Source: DASTDY01 sp035457345 (GTDB lineage: Bacteria > Patescibacteriota > Saccharimonadia > Saccharimonadales > EFPC-124). From it: a stretch of DNA of 7,660 nt. Below the pieces are notes generated by a model. It did no database searches. It was not told where the DNA came from and worked only from the letters and a program-made list of their open reading frames with translations. The stretch lies in the NCBI GenBank assembly GCA_035457345.1, contig DATIBT010000056.1:1-7660 (forward strand), given 5' to 3'. Positions 1 through 5,252 of the stretch are shown here, piece after piece. The first letter of the stretch is position 1. Every line of letters begins with the position of its first letter. Both the position numbers and the translations under genes were made by a program.

Positions 1-2
1 GT

Positions 3-125
3 AACCACGCTAGCAAAATCCATTTTAACGAAAAAAAAAGCGAAGGTAGCAAGCGGCGTCTTGCTGGTTCAGCAACCATCAAAGGCGCGATTGCTCGCAA
101 ATTAAAGCGCGCTTTAGGAGCTTAA
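3..125 (+). CDS. rpmI: 50S ribosomal protein L35, C-terminal part (5' end outside window)
   Basis: This is the last 40 codons of a ribosomal protein L35 gene, open from the left edge to a TAA stop. The visible peptide begins NHASKIHFNEKK and continues through the basic segment SEGSKRRLAG to a lysine/arginine-rich end (RKLKRALGA). This matches the basic C-terminal half of L35, a small protein of the large ribosomal subunit. The identification is supported by rplT two bases downstream, the conserved rpmI-rplT pairing of the infC-rpmI-rplT operon. The end of this gene carries AGGAG at 116-120, seven bases before the rplT start, so it also supplies the rplT ribosome binding site and the two are probably translationally coupled. 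The start and the upstream operon promoter are not visible. Confidence 0.9.
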   Translation, partial: NHASKIHFNEKKSEGSKRRLAGSATIKGAIARKLKRALGA

Positions 126-127
126 TT

Positions 128-472
128 ATGAGAATCAAACGCAGCGTAACCGCACGCAACAAGCACAAGAAAATTTTAAAACTTGCTAAAGGCATGCAGC
201 ATGCCCGTCGCCGCTCATTCCGCCTTGCTAAGCAAGGTGTCATCCGCGCACTGCAATATGCCTACCGCGACCGCCGTAACAAAAAGCGCGATCTGCGCGG
301 CACATGGATCACCCGAATTAACGCCGCAGCCCGCGAAAACGGCACCACCTATGCCAAGCTAGTGCACGACATGAACAAAGCCGGTATTGAGCTTGACCGT
401 AAGATACTTGCCGAGCTGGCCGCCAAGGAACCCGCTGCATTCGCCGAAGTTGTTAAGACTGCCGGTAAATAA
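128..472 (+). CDS. rplT: 50S ribosomal protein L20
   Basis: Ribosomal protein L20 binds 23S rRNA and is needed early in assembly of the large subunit. The 114-residue product has normal L20 length. It shows the very basic N-terminal extension (RIKRSVTARNKHKKILKLAKG, roughly residues 2-22), then RRSFRLAKQGVIRALQYAYRDRRNKKRDLR, the WITRINAAAR segment, and a C-terminal globular part with AGIELDRKILAELA. The start is fixed by AGGAG seven bases upstream, inside the end of rpmI. It is the last gene of its operon, because a strong hairpin with a T-run starts about 20 bases after the stop. In several bacteria L20 represses this operon by binding its leader RNA. That leader would lie outside this window, so nothing can be said of it here. 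Confidence 0.97.
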   Translation: MRIKRSVTARNKHKKILKLAKGMQHARRRSFRLAKQGVIRALQYAYRDRRNKKRDLRGTWITRINAAARENGTTYAKLVHDMNKAGIELDRKILAELAAKEPAAFAEVVKTAGK

Positions 473-492
473 AGCACCTCCTTCTAGGATCT

Positions 493-524
493 AAAAAATC
501 ACCCCCCTAAAGAGGTGATTTTTT
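493..524. terminator. Bidirectional intrinsic terminator between rplT and rnpB
   Basis: An 11-base inverted repeat, AAAAAATCACC at 493-503 and GGTGATTTTTT at 514-524, encloses a ten-base loop. The A-runs and T-runs on the outside give a U-tract on either transcript, so it can end rplT on the plus strand and rnpB on the minus strand. Pairing extends further on the minus-strand transcript (CACCUC with GGGGUG through a G-U pair), so it may work better for rnpB. Confidence 0.88.
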
Positions 525-528
525 AATA

Positions 529-913
529 TCAGACTGCCTGTAAGCCGGGTTCTGTCGTGGACGGCCATCTATCTAGTTACGTAGTTGCCTACATAATCAA
601 GCGGTTTATCGACTGGCGTGGCGGACTACCCTTATAGCCAATCTCCTTGCAGCAGACAGGGTTTACCTTCTTGCCATGTCACCATGACACGCTGTGGGCT
701 CTTACTTTAACCTTGATGCCTTCGCACCGAAGGGTTATCCCGGACAAGCCGGGCCCACTCCTTTCACCCTTACCTGCTGTGAGGCAGGCGGTTTCGTTTC
801 TGTGGCACTTTCCCTAGGGTTTCCCCCGGTTGCAGTTAGCAACTGTCTTGTCCTATGCTGCCCGGACTTTCCTCTTACCCCTTTGAGAGCAAGCGGCCAT
901 CTAGCAATCTGAC
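529..913 (-). ncRNA. rnpB: RNase P RNA (bacterial type A-like)
   Basis: This is the catalytic RNA of RNase P, which removes the 5' leaders of pre-tRNAs. On the minus strand the 5' part carries the hallmark GAGGAAAGTCCGGGC (860-874) and the 3' part carries ACAGAACCCGGCTTA (541-555), the two conserved ends of the P4/CR I and CR V core. The middle contains GTGCCACAGAAACG, GGGTGAAAGG and GTAAGAGC, which match other conserved regions. Helix P1 can be drawn: CAGAUUGC (904-911) pairs with GCAGUCUG (530-537), which sets the ends at about 913 and 529 and gives about 385 nt. The P12 region (694-758) is enlarged and contains two additional small hairpins. A consensus-like promoter lies directly upstream and the bidirectional terminator at 493-524 lies directly downstream. 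The exact mature ends are estimates. Confidence 0.95.
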
Positions 914-921
914 GATATTAT

Positions 922-950
922 ATTATAGCTGTTTAAACTGATCCTCGCAA
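922..950 (-). promoter_or_regulatory. Promoter of rnpB
   Basis: On the minus strand a -35 box TTGCGA (945-950) and a perfect -10 box TATAAT (922-927) are separated by 17 bases, placing transcription start near 914-915, at the predicted 5' end of rnpB. A second, overlapping TATAAT lies at 917-922. The spacer holds the 8-base palindrome GTTTAAAC (931-938). The -35 box starts five bases past the stop codon of the Nudix-RNase H gene. No terminator separates them, so read-through into rnpB is also possible. Confidence 0.75.
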
Positions 951-955
951 TACAC

Positions 956-1825
956 TTATGCTGATTGCTGGTCGAGTATTTTATTTACCATGCCATCAGC
1001 GTCTTTATTAAACTCACGTCGCACATGAGTAAATGTAACTTTTTCAAACTTTTTTACCAATTCTTTAATATTAGCGTGAATTGGCCACAAGTCCCTGTTC
1101 CTAATTTGGTAAATGCCATTTAACTGATTAACGACCAGTTGGCTGTCCATCCTGCAGCTGAGGCGCTTACCGCCCATCTCAAAAGCTTTCTGCAAGGCAA
1201 ACTTAACTGCCTGGTATTCAGCTTGGTTGTTAGTGGTAATTCCTAAATACTTACCACCCTCAAATAATGGACGTTCTTCAGCATCAAAAATAACGAAGCC
1301 AGAAGCAGATGGGCCTGGATTACCGCGCGACCCTCCGTCAGTATAAATTATGAGTTCTTCTATATTTGTAGTTTTATTGTCTACACTTTCTTTGAGAGTG
1401 CTACCCGTCACCTCTATATTTTGCGGTGACTCCTCCAACTGAAGTGCAAGCCGTGTAGTTTCTGTTACCTCATTTAGTTGTACTTCTGACACCTTTTTCC
1501 AAGCGTACTTGTCGTGATCCCCGCTTAACTCCAAGGTGGTATCAGGCCGGAGACTCACTAAAAATACAAGGACAATGTATTGGTGCTGTACGTCTCGTAC
1601 ATCAAGTTCTGAATGGACATCGAAAAGTTGAAGCGTCTCAACCTCCCTGCCAGTCTCTTCGGTGATTTCGCGCTGAATAGCTGCACGTGGGTCCTCCCCG
1701 AACTCGACCTTACCTCCCGGAAGCTCATAGAGCCCTCTATAGAGCTCGTTTCCACTCGAGCGACGTAAAAGCAAGACTTTTTGGTCTTGCTTAATGATTG
1801 CTCGTACGGTTAGTGTTTGTTTCAT
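956..1825 (-). CDS. Nudix hydrolase - RNase HI fusion protein
   Basis: The 289-residue protein joins two enzyme domains. Residues 1-130 form a Nudix domain. Its Nudix box at 38-60 is GKVEFGE, seven residues, then REITEETG, which keeps the metal-binding glutamates; the last position is R60 instead of the usual hydrophobic residue. Residues 155-289 form an RNase HI domain with YTDGGSRGNPG (D163), TTNNQAEY (E203), RMDSQLVVNQL (D227), HVRREFN (H267) and DADGMVN (D277). The DEDD catalytic set is therefore complete. By family, the Nudix half would hydrolyse a nucleoside diphosphate derivative (substrate unknown) and the RNase H half would cleave RNA in RNA-DNA hybrids. A polar linker at about 131-155 joins them. 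I chose ATG 1825 because an extended start at 1885 would run 20 codons into tRNA-Pro. No Shine-Dalgarno is visible. The gene starts 24 bases after the tRNA CCA with no terminator between, so co-transcription is likely. Confidence 0.9.
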   Translation of the reverse strand: MKQTLTVRAIIKQDQKVLLLRRSSGNELYRGLYELPGGKVEFGEDPRAAIQREITEETGREVETLQLFDVHSELDVRDVQHQYIVLVFLVSLRPDTTLELSGDHDKYAWKKVSEVQLNEVTETTRLALQLEESPQNIEVTGSTLKESVDNKTTNIEELIIYTDGGSRGNPGPSASGFVIFDAEERPLFEGGKYLGITTNNQAEYQAVKFALQKAFEMGGKRLSCRMDSQLVVNQLNGIYQIRNRDLWPIHANIKELVKKFEKVTFTHVRREFNKDADGMVNKILDQQSA

Positions 1826-1849
1826 GATATATATAAATAAATTCACATT

Positions 1850-1926
1850 TGGTCGGGATGACAGGACTCGAACCTGCGGCCTCACGGCCCCCAGCCGTAC
1901 GCGCTAGCCAACTGCGCCACATCCCG
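1850..1926 (-). tRNA. tRNA-Pro (anticodon GGG), CCA encoded
   Basis: On the minus strand a complete cloverleaf is visible. The acceptor CGGGATG (1920-1926) pairs with CATCCCG (1854-1860). D-stem GCGC/GCGC, anticodon stem TACGG/CCGTG and T-arm GCAGG TTCGAGT CCTGT are all present. The anticodon loop CTGGGGG gives anticodon GGG, which reads CCC and CCU proline codons. C1-G72 with discriminator A73 is the expected bacterial proline identity set. The 3' CCA is encoded (1850-1852). It lies 14 bases after the closing stem of the upstream structured RNA and 24 bases before the Nudix-RNase H start. No promoter of its own is visible, so it is probably cut from a longer transcript. Confidence 0.96.
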
Positions 1927-1940
1927 TTAGTCCCTCTCGC

Positions 1941-2096
1941 GTATCCTGACACTGCGCGGATAGATAAGATATTTCCTGCGTTTACATACAGGTGGGTGTC
2001 CGCAACTTACCTCCACGGAAGTAAGCAATTAAGACTCCCTATATATCCAACTGTTCAGAAAATATTCATACCCGCGCATCATTGCGTCAGGATACC
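1941..2096 (-). ncRNA. Candidate structured non-coding RNA, rod-like, unassigned (6S-like?)
   Basis: The gap between the M50 protease gene and tRNA-Pro has no credible protein gene but folds into one long rod on the minus strand. A perfect 10-bp closing helix joins GUAUCCUGAC (2086-2095) and GUCAGGAUAC (1941-1950). Inside it are UGCGCGG (2072-2078) with CCGCGCA (1953-1959), AUAUUUUCUG (2056-2065) with CAGGAAAUAU (1969-1978), and an apical hairpin CUUACUUC-CGUG-GAGGUAAG (2006-2025). Two of these helices contain a G-U pair on the minus strand that would be an A-C mismatch on the plus strand, which favours the minus strand. A TATAAT box sits just before the first stem. Length (about 156 nt), closing stem and internal bubbles resemble 6S RNA, but I see no diagnostic 6S sequence. 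It lacks the SRP RNA apical motif and tmRNA features. RNase P cleavage of tRNA-Pro could form its 3' end. Confidence 0.55.
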
Positions 2097-2099
2097 TTT

Positions 2100-2105
2100 A
2101 TTATA
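2100..2105 (-). promoter_or_regulatory. -10 box for the structured RNA / tRNA-Pro / Nudix-RNase H unit
   Basis: A perfect TATAAT on the minus strand lies four to five bases before the G that opens the closing stem of the candidate RNA (2095). This places transcription start at about 2093-2096. No good -35 box is seen at normal spacing (TAGCCA at 2123-2128, 17 bases away), so the promoter call depends on the -10 match and its position. Confidence 0.45.
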
Positions 2106-2115
2106 TAGCCTAGAA

Positions 2116-2742
2116 TCACAGTTGGCTACCGGTAATAAAACCGAGTAACCAATAAACGATACGCCCGAACGGCTCGCTGAGGAATGCGTAAAATAAGACA
2201 AAGAAGAAGATAATAGCCGCGAAGCCCATATTCTCTATCTGTTCCATCACCCGCCGCACCGAATCAGGGGCAACAGAGTAAAGCAGGCGTGAGCCATCCA
2301 GAGGTGGGAACGGAATCATGTTAAATACAAAGAAGGAAATGTTGACCAGAGTAAACATACCGAGTGCTACTACAACAGAATCCGGCAAATCAGTAGCGGT
2401 AAAACGCAAAATAGTGCCAGCGACAAAGGCCAGCGCAAGGTTAGTTAAGGGGCCCGCAACGCCCACAAGCGCCGCCCCATACTCTCCCCACTTGATACGA
2501 TAAGGGTTGAAAGGCACCGGCTTAGCGGCACCAAACGGAGGTGCCCCGATCATTACCAGAAACAAAGGAAGCAAAATAGTTGTAAATAAGTCTATGTGAG
2601 CCAAAGGGTTGAGCGTCAGCCTCCCCTCGTGCTTTGCGGTATCGTCGCCCAGCCAGTAGCCCACAAAGGCATGCATAGCCTCGTGCAGAGTCATGGAAAT
2701 AAGAATTGAGACCAAAGCGATAATAAGGATGTCTAACTGCAT
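2116..2742 (-). CDS. M50 family (site-2 protease-like) membrane metalloprotease
   Basis: This 208-residue protein has the features of an intramembrane zinc protease of the M50/site-2 class. The first membrane segment carries HExxH as TLHEAMH (H20, E21, H24). A middle segment has GVAGPLTNLALA (about 94-105). A later one has FNMIPFPPLDGSRLL (about 140-154), whose D149 is the third zinc ligand. Four to five hydrophobic segments span the sequence and no PDZ domain is present, as in the short YwhC/Rip3-like forms. Relatives cut membrane-bound regulators or clear membrane peptides; the substrate here is unknown. I chose ATG 2742 over an in-frame ATG at 2799 because it begins right at the hydrophobic segment and the predicted transcription start lies only a few bases upstream of it. 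The stop is TGA. The gene is divergent from rpmB. Confidence 0.9.
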   Translation of the reverse strand: MQLDILIIALVSILISMTLHEAMHAFVGYWLGDDTAKHEGRLTLNPLAHIDLFTTILLPLFLVMIGAPPFGAAKPVPFNPYRIKWGEYGAALVGVAGPLTNLALAFVAGTILRFTATDLPDSVVVALGMFTLVNISFFVFNMIPFPPLDGSRLLYSVAPDSVRRVMEQIENMGFAAIIFFFVLFYAFLSEPFGRIVYWLLGFITGSQL

Positions 2743-2750
2743 ATGATCCC

Positions 2751-2759
2751 AGTATACCA
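2751..2759 (-). promoter_or_regulatory. Extended -10 promoter of the M50 protease gene
   Basis: TGGTATACT on the minus strand is an extended -10 element (TGn plus TATACT, five of six consensus). No convincing -35 is seen, which an extended -10 can make up for. The predicted start at about 2744 lies two bases before ATG 2742, so the mRNA would be essentially leaderless. Eight bases separate this element from the TTGACA box of the divergent rpmB promoter. Confidence 0.5.
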
Positions 2760-2766
2760 GCAATGC

Positions 2767-2796
2767 TTGACAGTTATAGGGGTAATACAGTAAAAT
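2767..2796 (+). promoter_or_regulatory. Promoter of rpmB
   Basis: A perfect -35 box TTGACA (2767-2772) and -10 box TAAAAT (2791-2796, five of six) are separated by 18 bases. Transcription would start near 2803, giving a leader of about 23 bases before the rpmB ATG. No strong Shine-Dalgarno is seen in that leader; the best purine run is around 2811-2815. Confidence 0.75.
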
Positions 2797-2825
2797 CATC
2801 TGTTAGTTAATAGAGACAAATAATT

Positions 2826-3029
2826 ATGGCTGCAACATGCGATTTAACCGGTAAAGGTAAACAGTTTGGCAACCACGTGAGCTTCTCACAGCGGCATGTT
2901 AAACGTGTTTGGAAACCGAACCTCCAGAAAAAAACCTTCACTGTCGATGGTCAAAAAGTGACCATGAACCTCAGCACCCAGGCGATTCGTACCCTCAAGA
3001 AAAAGGGTATCCTCGTCAAGGCTGCTTAA
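2826..3029 (+). CDS. rpmB: 50S ribosomal protein L28
   Basis: Ribosomal protein L28 is a small component of the large subunit. The 67-residue product matches the family from its first residues: CDLTGKGKQFGNHVSFSQRHVKRVWKPNLQ follows the usual C-x-x-TGK-x-x-x-GN-x-V-S-x-x-x-x-x-x-KR-x-x-x-PNLQ pattern. It ends in a basic helix, LSTQAIRTLKKKGI. Only one N-terminal cysteine is present and no second CxxC pair, so zinc binding is unlikely. It is a single-gene transcription unit with its own near-consensus promoter and a strong terminator starting 15 bases after the stop. Confidence 0.95.
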   Translation: MAATCDLTGKGKQFGNHVSFSQRHVKRVWKPNLQKKTFTVDGQKVTMNLSTQAIRTLKKKGILVKAA

Positions 3030-3044
3030 CCCACCACGCTTTTT

Positions 3045-3077
3045 AAAAATACCCCGCATACTAGCGGGGTATTTTTT
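3045..3077. terminator. Bidirectional terminator between rpmB and the thrS operon
   Basis: AAAAATACCCCGC (3045-3057) and GCGGGGTATTTTT (3064-3076) form a 13-bp perfect stem around the loop ATACTA. A-runs and T-runs flank it on both sides, so it can terminate rpmB on the plus strand. It can also terminate the convergent thrS-miaA operon on the minus strand, whose last stop codon is at 3082-3084. Confidence 0.93.
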
Positions 3078-3081
3078 GTTT

Positions 3082-3717
3082 TTACTTCGTACGGGTTAAT
3101 TCATAGACTGTCAGCACCTCTGGCAGTGTACCAGCCTTTAGCTTCAGCTTTGGCACCGCCTCAGCAGCAGTCGCTCCAAGCTCTTTCAGGAACTCGGACA
3201 GAGGGGCCTGCGGGACTTCGAACTTAATACCGTCCTCATCATAGTGAGTAGGGATAACAGTCTTGGGCTCGATGGCGCGCACTACATCAACGGCTTCCTT
3301 GGGCTCGAGAGTATACCCATAGCCACCCACAGGCAGAACAAGTATATCTACGACGCCGATTGTCTCAAGCACCTCTTCGCTTAATTTAGCGTGTACATGG
3401 CCCAATATTGCTACGCTATAGTCATCAATGTCGAGACGATAAATAGTAGCTGTCTGGGGTGAACCGTCTGGCTGGCTGTGTGGAACGGACGGAATACCGC
3501 GCACTGAGCAGTTGTTCACTTCGTACTCACCAGGTCCACTAATAACAACCGTACCTTCACTCCCGGCAACGCCAAAATCTGGCTGAGTCAGTAATATGGC
3601 GGCCGCATTCGCTCCCTGATCTTTAAGTCCATACATACTTAATTTAGGGTCCACAACAAAATCTGCCTTTTTGTAACTTATGACGACACAGTTACCACCT
3701 TTACGCTCAATCTCCAT
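3082..3717 (-). CDS. Metallo-beta-lactamase-fold protein with degenerate metal site
   Basis: The 211-residue protein resembles the short MBL-fold family (Lactamase_B_3/UlaG-like). Its beginning, GGNCVVISYKKADFVVDP (about 8-24), is the usual opening strand pair ending in DP. GPGEYEV (61-67), DILVLPVGGYGYTL (124-137) and VIPTHYDED (154-162) follow in the normal order. The HxHxDH metal-binding motif, however, is replaced by LLTQPDFG (about 42-49), so only the aspartate is kept. It may be a non-catalytic or altered-metal member; H107, H109 and H158 remain as possible ligands. Its role is unknown. It has a strong Shine-Dalgarno, AAGGAGG (3722-3728), four bases before ATG, and starts 12 bases after the winged-helix gene. 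It is the last gene of the thrS-miaA operon. Confidence 0.8.
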   Translation of the reverse strand: MEIERKGGNCVVISYKKADFVVDPKLSMYGLKDQGANAAAILLTQPDFGVAGSEGTVVISGPGEYEVNNCSVRGIPSVPHSQPDGSPQTATIYRLDIDDYSVAILGHVHAKLSEEVLETIGVVDILVLPVGGYGYTLEPKEAVDVVRAIEPKTVIPTHYDEDGIKFEVPQAPLSEFLKELGATAAEAVPKLKLKAGTLPEVLTVYELTRTK

Positions 3718-3729
3718 GAATCCTCCTTG

Positions 3730-4323
3730 TTATGCCTCTGAAAGTACGTGCTCAGTATCCTGCAACAGCGTAAATTTACTATTAATGATGTTTATAATAA
3801 AACGATCTTTAATGCTCAGCCGGTAATAGAACTCTTCGTAGGGCATGACAGTATAGTTCAACGAATGCCCTTCGTCGTCTTCCATTTGTTTGATGAACCG
3901 CTTGAGCTGCGTCTTATTAACATTTCCGGCGAGCAGAACATCGAGCTCGCTACCGCTACCCCTCACGAGGCTGCCACTCAACAGAGCGACACGTACATCC
4001 CCGAGTGCTTTGAGGCGCTTGCCCCAATCAGTAGCAGCAACGGGCATTGGCTGCTCGTTTGTGTGGTCGCTATCACCAAATATTGCCTTAAGTGGCTCAT
4101 AGTAAGCATAGTTCTGATTGACCTCGTAGTACAGACGATTGTTCGAACTATCACTTTGAATGATCCCAATGCTCAGCATATTAGCCAGCTCGCGTCTTAC
4201 CGAGTTAATCTGTTCGTCAATTTTACGAGTTATTTCACGCACATAAAAGGCGCGGTTTGGGTTATTCAAAAAGAGGTGCAACAGCTTGACCCTCGTCTTG
4301 GAACCAAATAATGCATCAATCAT
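3730..4323 (-). CDS. Winged-helix DNA-binding protein fused to a nucleotidyltransferase-like domain
   Basis: The 197-residue protein has two parts. Residues 1-70 look like a winged helix-turn-helix: LFGSKTRVKLLHLFLNN, then VREITRKIDEQINSVRRELANML as the recognition region and RLYYEVNQN as the wing. Residues 108-197 look like a minimal Pol-beta-type nucleotidyltransferase: LLSGSLVRGSGSELDVLLAGN contains the GS...[DE]x[DE] motif (G117, S118, E126, D128). A typical C-terminal stretch, EFYYRLSIKDRFIINIINSKFTLL, follows. By family the first part would bind DNA and the second might transfer a nucleotide, but neither target is known. The start has AGAGGT as Shine-Dalgarno, which overlaps the miaA stop region. 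The gap to miaA is three bases, so translation is probably coupled. It is possibly an autoregulator of the operon (inference). Confidence 0.8.
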   Translation of the reverse strand: MIDALFGSKTRVKLLHLFLNNPNRAFYVREITRKIDEQINSVRRELANMLSIGIIQSDSSNNRLYYEVNQNYAYYEPLKAIFGDSDHTNEQPMPVAATDWGKRLKALGDVRVALLSGSLVRGSGSELDVLLAGNVNKTQLKRFIKQMEDDEGHSLNYTVMPYEEFYYRLSIKDRFIINIINSKFTLLQDTEHVLSEA

Positions 4324-4326
4324 TTG

Positions 4327-5235
4327 TTACCTCTTTTTATTCCCTGTCTGGCCTATTGTACCAAAATGTGATGCAGTACGGATATAGCTGACGATGCGTT
4401 TCTCAAGATCAGCTGGCGCACCCCATACAATTGCTGGATTGCGCTTAAACCAAGTCCGTTGGCGCTTAGCAAGTGACATATCACTCCGGATAAATTCCTC
4501 TATTGCCTCCTCTTCAGTTTTTGTCCCCTCAACTACCCCTCTAAAAATCCTATAAATGTTACCGGTCATGGCCTCGTTATCCCATCCATATGCTTGGCCT
4601 AGCCGTCGGACCTCATCCAGAATCCCCGCTTTGATCATCGCATAGGCACGCTTTTTTATGCGTTCTTTAAGAACATCCCTTTCCGTAGATATACCTACAA
4701 CAAACGTGTTATCTATCATTATTGCTTCTCTCTTGGGAAGACCACCTAGCTCGATCGCGCGAATTAAATGTCGTTTGTTTTGCATGTTATATGGTATTTC
4801 GATGTGTGAATCTCTACATATTTGCTGAAGCTCATCTATGCTCTTCGCGAGCAGCTCTGCTCGCCTTTCAGGATCGGCGGGAGCGCCAAAATCATAATCG
4901 AATATCACTGCATCAATATATAGGCCAGTTCCTCCTACGAGTAGCGGCAACTTCCCTCTTGCTCGTATATCTGCAATTGCTTCATTTGCTAGCCTCTTAA
5001 AATCCGCCGCAGTAAATGGCTGTCCAGGCGTAACAATATCAAGAAGATGATGTTGTACTTTTGACCTGTCACCATCTGTTGGTTTTGCTGTGCCGATGTC
5101 CATGCCTCCATAAACGGTCCGTGAATCTGCACAAATTATCTCGCCGTCATACGTTTCGGCGATCGTCATAGCCAAATCCGACTTCCCGCTTGCAGTCGGC
5201 CCAACAATGACAATCAATGGTTTGACCGACTGCAT
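4327..5235 (-). CDS. miaA: tRNA dimethylallyltransferase (A37 isopentenylation)
   Basis: MiaA attaches a dimethylallyl group from DMAPP to N6 of A37 in tRNAs that read codons starting with U. The 302-residue protein has normal family length. It shows the P-loop GPTASGKS (12-19), the ADSRTVYGGMDIGTAKP block (36-52), HHLLDIVTPGQPFTAADF (62-79), LVGGTGLYIDA (99-109) and the C-terminal KRQRTWFKR (about 257-265). All the usual hallmarks are present. The start has AGAGGT six bases upstream, and the gene begins 17 bases after thrS. The arrangement thrS-miaA puts tRNA charging and tRNA modification in one transcript. Neither tRNA in this window has A37 in its anticodon loop (both have G37), so they are not visible substrates. 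Confidence 0.97.
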   Translation of the reverse strand: MQSVKPLIVIVGPTASGKSDLAMTIAETYDGEIICADSRTVYGGMDIGTAKPTDGDRSKVQHHLLDIVTPGQPFTAADFKRLANEAIADIRARGKLPLLVGGTGLYIDAVIFDYDFGAPADPERRAELLAKSIDELQQICRDSHIEIPYNMQNKRHLIRAIELGGLPKREAIMIDNTFVVGISTERDVLKERIKKRAYAMIKAGILDEVRRLGQAYGWDNEAMTGNIYRIFRGVVEGTKTEEEAIEEFIRSDMSLAKRQRTWFKRNPAIVWGAPADLEKRIVSYIRTASHFGTIGQTGNKKR

Positions 5236-5252
5236 AGTGTAACCTCTGTTTC

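Noticed and set aside
694..912. Plus-strand ORF of 72 codons
   Set aside because: It lies wholly inside the antisense of RNase P RNA, whose conserved ends and P1 helix are clear.
931..938. GTTTAAAC palindrome between the rnpB promoter boxes
   Set aside because: Eight bases of A/T-rich palindrome are likely by chance and no second copy is seen, so it is not called an operator.
1826..1885. N-terminal extension of the Nudix-RNase H protein to an upstream ATG
   Set aside because: Most of the 20 added codons would be the 3' half of tRNA-Pro. The Nudix domain naturally starts at MKQTLTVRAII.
1941..2096. tmRNA or SRP RNA as identity of the structured RNA
   Set aside because: No tRNA-like ends with tag-peptide frame are seen for tmRNA, and no GGAA-type apical loop with the usual asymmetric bulge for SRP RNA.
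2116..2118. Recoding of UGA (glycine) as in some Patescibacteria
   Set aside because: The only UGA at a gene end is the M50 stop. Reading through it adds two codons before TAG, and no gene contains an internal UGA, so the standard code fits.
1849..2148. Plus-strand ORF of 99 codons beginning MVGMTGLEPAAS
   Set aside because: The opening is the well-known false peptide made by reading the antisense of a tRNA T-arm. The rest crosses the structured RNA and the end of the M50 gene.
3748..4311. Plus-strand ORF of 187 codons
   Set aside because: It is a shadow of the winged-helix/nucleotidyltransferase gene on the minus strand, which has a Shine-Dalgarno, domain motifs and operon context.
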